From contig OZ038450.1 in the NCBI GenBank assembly GCA_964036195.1, forward strand, positions 28,522,794 to 28,586,793: a DNA stretch of 64,000 bases, in the 5' to 3' direction. Below the pieces are notes generated by a model. The model was not told the origin of the DNA. It saw only the letters and a list, made by a program, of their open reading frames with translations, and made no database searches. The stretch is from Sphaerolaimus hirsutus. Taxonomy: Eukaryota > Nematoda > Chromadorea > Monhysterida > Sphaerolaimidae. Both the position numbers and the translations under genes were made by a program. Positions 43,829 through 54,100 of this stretch are shown piece by piece. The first letter of the stretch is position 1. Every line of letters begins with the position of its first letter.

Positions 43829-46724
43829 TTAATGTAAAAAGTCAATTCCAAAGACACTTACATCCTCCACCCCTCCAGTAATTTTCCCTCCGCCAATGCT
43901 GGCGCCAATTTTCGCTTCTGGCGCAGGCGCTGGCGCCTTGGCGGCGTCGCCAAAACGCTCCCGACGCTTGGAAAGTGTATCGCTGGCCGGCGGTGAAGCG
44001 ACGATTTTCAGAGGTACCGTGCCCTGAATTAATTTTGAGGGGGTGTTTTTAATGGGATTTAAATTAAAAAAGTGGATTGGAACGATATTTTAATGTAGGG
44101 CCGAAATTGAAAAAAACTTGACATTTGCACCGCATTCAAGACGAATTTAAGAGAAAAGATTTGTGAGAAGAATTGAGCCTATACTTTTAAATTACCTGAC
44201 CAAAATCAAGTAAAAGTAATAAGGTAGATTTCACGGTAAAACGGCGCTCAGTTGATAGTTGAAAACAAAAAATAACAATTCAACATAATATAAATAAAAA
44301 ACACACAAAAACGATCCAAAAAATCGTTCAAATCTAAACATCAATCTAAACACCCAACAACAATCCCAAAAAAACCTCAACACAAACCTTATTCGCCAAT
44401 TCGCCGCTATTAAATCTGGCGTTTCTGGCGGCCAACTTCTCATCCACAATATTGGTTTCCACCGCGGAAACGGCGCCGAAACGCTCCGCCCTTTTCTTCA
44501 ATTTGTCCGAATCCACTGGGGGCTTGTCGGTGCCGACGGCGCCCGAGGGGGCCGTGTTGGCGGCCAGGCCGAAACTGAACATAAAGGAAACGATTTTTTT
44601 GCGTTGGGTGAAAGAATTTTTTTGTCAATCGGTCTGGTTCTGGTTTGATTTTATTATATTTTTTACAAGGAAAGATAAGGGCTTGAATAAGTTTATAGGT
44701 AGGAGGCGGCACGAAAAAATGAAAAACCACATGCCCATCCCACAACTGGACAAGTGACAAGAAAAGTGGTAAGTGACAAGTAACGTTATAAGCGTCAAGT
44801 CATGTGACATGTAGTAAATTTTTTGATGAACGAACTTGTCACATAGATTAATGCGTCACTTGACTTAAATACCACTTATAACATGGCTTACCACTTCTTT
44901 CACTTGTCTACTTGCAGAATTTGCATCAAGTCATTCTGTAGCGCGCATAATTTTTGTTGTTTCTCCAAAAACGTCGATTGTGTGGCAAATACAAAGCTTT
45001 TAACTACCATTTTTCCACCACTAAAACCCAATTCCCATTCTTAAACCCCCCCCCAAAACCAACCGTTCAGCCCTAAGCACCGCCCTACTCCCTACATCCA
45101 ATTCAGTACCAAACTTTTTCGCCCTAGCCATCTTTTTCTGCTCATCAAGCGGAACTGAAACTGGCGCGGGCACATCTGGGGCACTTCCAGACCCTGTAAA
45201 ATTTCAAGTGTCATGCAAAGTGTCAAAAGTCATGTAAAATGGCAAACGTTTGTCCACTCTTTCACCTGCCGTTCTATTGGAAGTCGCCATTCTATTTTTT
45301 TCCACAATTTTTGTTTGCTGTTTTACAAGGCATTTTACACGACTTTTGACACTTTGCACAACATTTGACATTTTACAGGGTCTGGGAGTGGCACCTGGAG
45401 GGCCTCGTAGGGCGATTTTGGAGGGCGAACCTCCAGCTGTTTTGCCGGTGGCGTCCGAGTTGACGTCGGACATTGTGATGGGCACGTGCGTGGATTTTGT
45501 CGTTTTTGTCGTGGCAGTTGGCGAAGAAGCGGTTCTGTGTAGGGGTGGGCGGAGTTTGAAGAGGTTTGCGATGATTGGATGGTGGGATGGAAAGGGTGGG
45601 TGAATAGTTTGGTAACATGGCGTCCTAGTTACTTATCGGTTGCATGATTTTTTTAACTTTAGCTACGGTTTCAGATAAAAAATTATTTGGTTGCTTAACA
45701 GATTCCAGCTTCCGGAAAACCGAAAAAGGTTAATCCTGCAATAATTTCACAAACTTATTGCAATATCATCGAAAGGAAAATTTTACCTAAAATGTAATCA
45801 CAAAATGTCATAATCACGCTAAGCATTGATTTTCCTGCCAAAAAACTCCAAATTTCCAAAATCAAGTTGACCAAAATACACCCCCACCTCCGGAGGCAAA
45901 AAACGCACATTTGCACCGGCTTCCGATCGAGTGGTTTTATAGCTGGTGCCGCCTGAGTTGCCGGTTCGCTAGCTGGCGCTGGCTGCGCGTTCTCGCCAGA
46001 TTCAGAGGGAGCCAGCTGAAAAAGTTTTTTTTTCCAGGATAAGGAAAAAGTAGGCGGAGCTTGTGCAGTTTCATTTTGAAGATTCAAATGGAAAAAAAAT
46101 TGAATTTAGTACACTTTACAGTCAGCCAAATCCGTTCAACTGTAACCAAATTAATGAGTTGACAAAAGCGTGGACAGTCAACTAACACCGAGCACAGCCT
46201 CCTCAGACAAACTCGAGCCGGAGCCGTCAACTGCACCTGAAAAATATAATCACCGTTAACAAACACGACCACGAAATTAACAGTTTCAATTTGCATTTCC
46301 CGGTGTTTTTCAGGTCTGGGGGGGGGGGGGGCTGCCCACATGGATGCGTCCAAACATCAAAATTTTGCGGCATCAAAACAATGCCAAAAAATTCAGTTGC
46401 GCTCAGTTTACAAATGCACCGCGAAACTAGCAAACACCGGAAAACCGGTCAACTTCGGAAAAAACATTTCAAACTGCAATCGAACGATCGACAGAACAAA
46501 GGGGGTAACAAACCCCAACCCAACAAACCATCACCCAAACTAGAATCTTCAGTACCCAAAATCTGATTCTCAGCTTTCTGAATATACTCAGCGAGCCGCT
46601 GCACCAAAATTGGCTTGTTGCCAGCGCTGGACAAATTTCTCTTTTTCAAATGCTCCCTCAATTGCACCACGGTCATTTGTTCCAACGAAGCTTCGTCCAT
46701 TCCTACTAGCGAAGTGTCCGCCAT
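43829..46724 (-). CDS. SARNP: SAP domain-containing ribonucleoprotein (SARNP/Tho1-like), 7 exons
   Basis: Exons (5' to 3'): 46724-46556, 46236-46187, 46015-45909, 45534-45395, 45154-45064, 44574-44388, 44023-43829. Phases agree; 312 codons plus TAA. Residues 13-49 form the SAP helix-loop-helix (TVVQLREHLKKRNLSSAGNK, then PILVQRLAEYI). The C-terminal half has the repeated basic RxxRFG motif typical of SARNP: KKMARAKKFG, LRAERFG (across the exon 5/6 junction), KKRAERFG, ARNARFN, KRRERFG. In animals SARNP joins the TREX complex through UAP56/DDX39B and helps mRNA export; that role is by family. It is longer than human SARNP (210 aa) owing to Ala/Pro/Thr-rich exons 3-4 and 7. Odd: intron 4 is almost all a MITE (45178-45398), and a strong GTAAGT donor (43861-43856) lies in the last exon, so an alternative 3' end is possible. 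Confidence 0.88.
44745..44930. repeat. Foldback with CAAGTGACAAG arms, in SARNP intron 5
   Basis: CAACTGGACAAGTGACAAGA (44743) and AAGTGGTAAGTGACAAG face TTACCACTTCTTTCACTTGTC (44888). Related to 40753-40905. Confidence 0.55.
45178..45398. mobile_element. Foldback MITE family A, copy 8, makes up most of SARNP intron 4
   Basis: Ends GGGCACTTCCAGACCCTG (left) and CAGGGTCTGGGAGTGGCACCTG (right). Intron 4 of SARNP is 45394-45155 on the minus strand, 240 bp, and the MITE covers all but about 23 bp of it. On the minus strand the MITE tip reads CCAG/GTGCCACTCCC; the slash is the inferred donor, so the tip supplies the last exon bases and the GT. Confidence 0.85.
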
Positions 46725-46871
46725 GGTGTTGGAGTTGGTGCCGAAGTTGAACTAGGGCAACGGATCGGACAGTGATGGGTTTGGACTGGGGGCTGTATTT
46801 GGATGGGTGTGGATTTTGGGAAGGAATGGGGGTTGTGCATTTGCATGTGCAAAATGAGTTGAGTAAAAAAG

Positions 46872-47294
46872 TACCGTATATCCTTGAATAAGTCCCCCGG
46901 GGAGTTATTTTGTCGTCAGAGTTTTTGAGGGGGGAGTTATTCAAGGGTGGGGAGTTATTCAAGGGAGGGAGTTATTTTTTCCTCATAACTTTCAGGAAAA
47001 TTTGCATGTAGATAGGTGTGTATACACTGTGTAATACACACTGTGCATCTGCTTTCGCTGCCGTATGCTAACATCCTTTGTATTTTTTGTCTCACACACT
47101 GCACTGCATTTGCATTTCGTTTTTTTCACTTGTTCCAGTATCCTCTTTACTCATCACAGAGGGGGGAGTTATTCAAGGGTGGGGAGTTATTCAAGGGGGG
47201 GGGAGTTATTTTTACGTCAATGTTTTTGAGGGGGGAGTTATTCAAGGGTGGGGAGTTTTTCAAGGGGGGGGGTCTTATTCGAGGATATACGGTA
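46872..47294. mobile_element. MITE family F, copy 12, just upstream of SARNP
   Basis: Left end TACCGTATATCCTTGAATAA, right end TTATTCGAGGATATACGGTA. Interior GGGGAGTTATTCAAGGG, about seven units. It lies 148 bp upstream of the SARNP start codon (46724), in or next to the promoter. Confidence 0.8.
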
Positions 47295-48123
47295 TGCTGA
47301 ATGGTCTTCACATGACAGTATTGCTTTTGCAAATTCAAATGCATTCACACGAATTAAAATAACAAAATAAAACTTGTACAGTAAATGAAGCGAGATATTT
47401 GAAACTCACGACTGTGCGAAACGGAAAAAGCAGTTCGATTCAGAAATATTATAGGCTTTATTCAAATTAATACGGAGTACGAAAATGTTGACACAAATAC
47501 ACGGAATACAGTGCGCGGCGTCAAATTTGAATCTGCCGCAATTTTTTCGAAATTGTAATCAGGAGAATACAATACATGTGCAAATATGAACGATATAACA
47601 AAATATCCGTAACGAGAACCACATTCACCGTAGAAGTTGCGCTAATTTTAACAGCTAATAGAAATAATTCACAATGCAATACATTGGGTAAATATACATT
47701 ACCTAAGTTTTCGGAAAACGCATAAAAATAGTGATGTCAGAGCAGTTTTTGCTTTGGCGCTTGACACCAATAGCCATTAAAAACCAACATATTCCACTGC
47801 ATAGTGCCTGCGCACACTAGTTTACAGCCGAAATTTCTAAAGCTCATAAATGTGGATTGAACCCATTTGAATTTTCTAGAATAATATTACCGTCAACTAC
47901 AGTTGACGGAGATTAAAAATTGACCCATTCTGGAGAATTCAGATGCGTTTATGAAATTTCGGTTGAAAACTATAGCTAGCAGGCACATAAGTATACGTGT
48001 TATTCCAAGTGTAAAAGGAGTGTTTATGTATCCTCCAATCAGAACACAACCCGACAAATAAACCCACAAAAACACATTCCGGCGGAAATTGAACACACAG
48101 AGCGCCGCTAACCACCCGACCAT
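47295..48123. other. Between SARNP and PRPF19; one foldback, no gene
   Basis: A 19045-type foldback at 47805-47975 (CCGTCAACTACAGTTGACGG centre, CACACTAG left tip). TTTATT at 47457-47462 (AATAAA on minus) could be a PRPF19 poly(A) signal but is 660 bp past the stop. Nothing else recognised. Confidence 0.4.
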
Positions 48124-51100
48124 TCACTCTTTGTCGCTGCTCATGGAGTAGAACCTGAGCGACCTGTCCATGCCCACCGAAGCGATAAAGCTGGCATTTT
48201 GCCCAAATCTCACTCCCGTAGCCGGCGCGGTGTGTTCGGACAGGCGGGCCAATTCATGCCACGCTTTGCATAGGTACACCCTGGAAAGGTGTGAGAGAAA
48301 TGGTTTATTTAGTATGGAGAAAAGATTTATTTAGAATGAGGTCTATAGACACTTAAAAAAAACGAAAAAAATAGTGTGCATAGAAAAGATCTTTCGTGGT
48401 GGTTGAGACCAGAGTTCTAGGAAGAGCCCAGGATGTAAATTTCGCATTACAATTTATTATCAGAAGAAATTATGAAAAGTAGAGGTCATAGAGTTCAAAA
48501 ATTATTGTCGCGGTCTTTCACTCAAGTGACTTAGTTCTGATTCTGACTCTAGATATCGATAGTAGGGTTGGGACGATATATCGTATCGAATATCGAATAT
48601 CGGATATCGACTATTTTTTCATATCGAATATCGATATCGAAAATTTTGAAAAAATATCGAATATCGACCATTTTTTCGATATTTTCGATATTCTATCCTC
48701 CCTGGGCCTGACTTCAAATAAGCCAGGAATGGCACTTTTAGAAGGCGATTTCATGAGCAATTTTACCAAATTTTGCGTGCACTTTGTTCTCAGATGACAG
48801 GGATTTTTGTTTCAGCACTTGCGACAGCATCAAATCTTGTATAAATGCGCAAATCTTATATTTGTGTGTTTTATAGCTAATTACACCATGGGAACAGCAA
48901 TGGCACCATGGCATGGCACCTATAAATAGGGCTGGTATATTTCATGGCTGGGGGCGGCCCTTTCATTATCACATCTGTTACATTTTAAAATCATTTTCTC
49001 ATTTTGATCCTTGTGAGCCATTGAAATTTGTATCATCTACTTTTCAGGAGAGATGATCAATTGGGTTTGTGACCAAATGGAAATACAATATGCCAAATGA
49101 GATATGCCCTGCTATACAAAAAGCAAAATATCGAAATATCGAAAATATCGAAATATCGATATCGAATATCGACCATTTTTTCATATCGAATATCGAATAT
49201 CGATATCGAGGGTCCATATCGTATCGATATCGAATATTGAGTTTCAGAAAAAAATATCGAATATCGAATATCGATATCGAAAAGTCATATCGTCCCAACC
49301 CTAATCGATAGTCTAAATTTTTTTAAATCGAGCGACATTAAATGCCACGATAGTTTGAACCCAAAATTACCAATGAATTGAACTGCCGGGAATACCGGAC
49401 CAGGGGTCTCCAATGGGGGGGGGGAGGTCACACCTCACAATTCCGCTCAGGCAGGGGTTTAGTGGATTTGGACCCCTCCGGGGGTTCACATAGATAGTAA
49501 ATCGCTCCCCCGGAGGGATAGATAGCAAAAAAAATATTTTTTTTGGGGGGGGGGTTCGTGGGGGTTCAATATATAGGCTTTTCTAAGGTATAGAAGGAAG
49601 AAAAGGGAAAAAATCGCTAAAAGTAGGTGAAAAACAGCTCAAAATACGTGTATAAACATATATAGTGCACAAAATAGGCAATAAACACATAAACTAGCGA
49701 TTTTGAAGGTGAAAAACTATAAAAAGGTATGAAAATTGGCGGTTTTGAGCGAATGGCCCTACACACACTAGTTTTCACCGTGACTGATGTGAAAACTGAA
49801 ATGGCGACATGGCGACATCCAGCCTACTCATTATGTATGCTTTATGTGTTTTAGTTTTCAAATTTCAAAGTTTAACTATCATTTATTTAAACTCAAATTT
49901 AAATCAAATCAAATTCAACCGTGATATTTAATTTGCATTTGAAAAAATTTCAGTTTTCACACGAAGTCGCGGTGAACTAGTGGGTGTAGGCACAATATCG
50001 GGGTAAAATTTCTCAAAAATCGCTCCAGACAGATAGATAGCTGGACGATTGGGGGGAAGGGTTAGGGGATAGTAGCCAAAAATTTTGCCTCCGGGATAGA
50101 TAGATAGCTAACAGATTTGGGGGAGGGGGGGGGTAACCCCCCATACTGAACCACTGCGCTCAGGGAAACCTACAAACCTGACATCCTTGCCAGCCACAGC
50201 CAAATAAGTTCCACTTTCATCAAATCGCACATCATTTGGCTCGCAGCCAACTTCCAATTCAATCGTCCTAAAGTTGCGCAATTTTCGCAAATCCCACAAT
50301 TTTACGTGGGTAGCCGCCGCTGTAGCCAGATAAAATCCATTTTCGCTGAACGATATCGACTGAATTGGACCTTCGTGCCCGGGAAAGTTTGCCACGTTCG
50401 ATTGTTCCTGCGGTGTGAAGGTTTTTTGCATAGGTTTGGTTGACGATTGTGAAAAATAAATGCTTATCAAATGGATGTTTTCAATCTTTGGTCAATGTGC
50501 CCACACATACTAGTTGACATAAAAATTCATGTCAACCAAAATCAACTAAATTTCGGTTAATAAGGTGATTTCAACTATCCCATGTGATAGAGCATTGTTA
50601 ATTTTACATAGTGTCACAATTTACATTCAGTTGAAATTCAGTTGACACGAATTTGATATGCCAACTAGCTTGTGTAGGCTCATTTAGCATATAGCAAAGT
50701 AGTTGCGCAAAATGATAACTGGGATTTCCTCAGAACCCAGACTGGGGCCACCCTATTTCCGGACATTCACAGAGTTTAGGAGAGAATACAAAACTGCACT
50801 GGTAAAAAACTGACCTTCAGATCCCAAATCTTGACCATGGCATCTTGCGTACCAACACCGAAAATCAGCCCATCAGGGTGAAATTGCGCACAGGTCATCG
50901 CTGAAAAAAAACAGAAAAATATTTACCAGGGGTAGCCATGGAACGTCAACTGATTTCTATGTCAATTCAGATTTAAGTTGGCGGGTCGCACGATCATGTT
51001 CAAATGTAGACGAATTTAGACATGCATTGTACTTCGACAAGTCAACACAAATCTTGAATCGGCATCTAAACCAGAAGCCAGTTCCGCAAGTGGAAAAGTT

Positions 51101-54100
51101 AAGAGTTAAAACTTAAGAGTTGAGTAAAATGACAAATGGCAAGTTAAGAGTAAAGTTAAATGATAAATGATGAGTTAAGAGACAAGAGTAAAGTTAAATG
51201 ACAAATGATTAGTTAAGAGATAAGAGTAAAGTTAAGAGTCAAGCAAGTGTATCCAAATCTTATCTTTTTCGTATCCAAATCTAATTTTTGGACATAAGAT
51301 TTGGATACAAAAAATAAGATTTGGATACGAAAAAATAAGATTTGGGTACACTTGCTTGACTCTTAACTTTACTCTTATCTCTTATCTAATCATTTGTCAT
51401 TTAACTTTACTCTTGTCTCTTAACTCATCATTTATCATTTAACTTTACTCTTAACTTACCATTTGTCATTTTACTCAACTCTTAACTTTTAACTCTTAAC
51501 TTATCCACTTGCGGAACCAGCTCCAGCCCCATTTTTTCTATGATCATTCCAAGTGGCAACACAAAAAAAATGAGAGTTACAACTTGCCTTGGGAGACCTT
51601 TGAATCGTCGTTAATTTTGCACAGAATGCGCCCCGAACGGATGTCGCTGAAGGCCCATTTCTGAAAATTTAAATAGTTAAACTCACAGGGAAAAATTTAG
51701 TACAAATGATAACGTTACAAAAATATGCTTAAGGGACAACGTAAAAAATATTTTTCTGGTTCGTTTCATATCACAAATACGCAATTTCTGTAATTTTATA
51801 ACCTAAGCGATCTTGATAAAGCTTGCAATTGATTTTCAATACATCGATAAAATTGAACATATACACTTCTAGTTTTAGCTGATTTAAATCACAGCCCCCA
51901 ACAACGAAAAACGCCAGATTCTAAGCTCAACCCCCAAAAAAAGAAAAACCCCAAAAACCAACAGTATCCAAGCTGACACTGAGCACATAATCGCCAGTGG
52001 CGTGCAGACTGACTCCAGTAATAGCATCTGTATGCGCGCGCAGAATGTGTTTCGCGTGGTGTTGGGGTTGTTGTTCGGAACTCTGTTCGGACTCGGAAAT
52101 GTTCCACACGCGGATCGTGCTGGGATTTTTTTTTTGGGGGGGGGGGGGTGTTTGAGGGGTGGTAAATGAGAATTGGTTTTTGCGACATTTACGTGCCAGC
52201 TTGGTAGGAAATATGATCACACCACGCTTGTTTGCGGCGGAAAGTTCGGAAACTGATAAATATTTATATTCTGGACACAAACAGGGTGGATATTTCGGAA
52301 ACGAGGTACCACAAATTTTCATATCTTTTATAGTTTTTCAGCTTCAAAATCATCATCTTTCAGTTGAATTATCGCCTATTCTGTTTTTGCCTATGTGCTT
52401 ATCTACCCATGTTCAGTCATTTTGCGCCCTTTTTAATGAGTTGCCGCCGTTTTTTTCTTCCTTCCAAACCGTGAAAAAGCCTATATATTGAACCCCAGCG
52501 CACCCCAAACTTTTTTTCCCATCTATAATCTCTCCGGAGGTGGATATATTATTTATGTGAACCCCCGCAGATGTCCAAATTCACTCAAACCCGGGTTCGG
52601 CGGGGCAGGGGTCTTATAGATTTCGACCCTCCGGGAGGTTGGATAGATAGCAAGTCGCTCCTCAGGAGGGATAGATAACTGAAAAAATTTCTGGGGGGGG
52701 GGGGTGGGGGGGGGGGTTCGCGGGAGTTCAATATATAGGCATAGAAGGAAGAAAAGGGTGAAAAATCTCTAAAAGTAGGTGAAAAAATGGGTATATAAGC
52801 ACATATACAACTAAAAATAGCTGAAAATAGGCAGTTAGACGTAGGGTTCAAACGATATATCGTATCGAATATCGGATATCGACCATTTTTTAATATCGAA
52901 TATCGAATATCGATATCGAAAATTTTGAAAAAATATCGAATATCGATATCGAAAATTTTGAAAAACTATCGAATATCGATATCGAATATCGACCATTTTT
53001 TCGATATATCGAATCTGTATTGTGTCCCCAAATTTACTTTTCATTTTCATTTTGAGATGTTTATGGTTGATCTGATGTGCTTATAGTATTGTATTTGATG
53101 AGTAAAAGTACAGTATTTATAATGTCATTGTTGTTGGAGTGCTAAATTTGAAGCCAGAAAATGCTGATATACTTTTTTTTGCAACATACCCTTAAGCAAT
53201 TAGGTTAGGATGAACTGTAATATCTACCAATTGTTATTTGTCTGATACACTTTGATTCATCATGTTTTTCTTCTATTTTCTACCATTGAGTGATGTAAAG
53301 CTTGTTAAAATCACTTGTACCATTCAAATTTCAGTAAAGAGATGATTAAACATGTGTGCAACCACATGAAAATACAATATGCCACTTGAAATATGCTGTG
53401 CTATACCAAAAGCATATCGCAATATCGAATATCGAAAATATCGAAATATCGAATATCGAATATCGACCATTTTTCAATATCGAATATCGAATATCGATAT
53501 CGAGGTTCCATATCGTATCGATATCGAATATCGAGTTTCAGAAAAAAATATCGAATATCGAATATCGATATCGAAAAGTCATATCGTTTGAACCCTAGTT
53601 AGACGCATGAACTAGTGATTTTGGAGGTGAAAATCTACAAAAAGGTATAAAAAATAGCGATTTTGAGCGAAAATTGGGGTCGTGTTCCTCAAAAATTTAC
53701 CAAAAAAATAGCGGTTTACCCCACAACCCCCCCCCCCTTTCTTACCCCTGCGGCGGGGGTATACGAACATGGATAAAATGACGCCGCGTCAGGTTTCATA
53801 ATTACCCCCGCCCCTATAAAAAAGACAAAAATTTGCAGACCCTCGTTGCAAGGTGCCTGAATATCAAAGTTTCACTAACCTATCGGCACTTCCAGTGACG
53901 CACAGCGGTTCAGATGGGTGATAAATCGCTGCGGTAATTTTCTTTTGATGTCCTTTCAGTTCGGCCACAACTTTTTCAGTTTCTTTGTTGAATACAACGG
54001 CACTTTTGTCCATGCCGCCTGAAAGTGGATGATTTTGCGATTTGAATTATTTCTTCCATTTGTCTCAGATCGGGTTCGAAAAGCGTTTTTGAAACCAACA

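Noticed and set aside
49044-49311. Ile/Arg/Tyr-rich frames (also 52835-53602)
   Set aside because: Translation of ATATCGA repeats, not protein.
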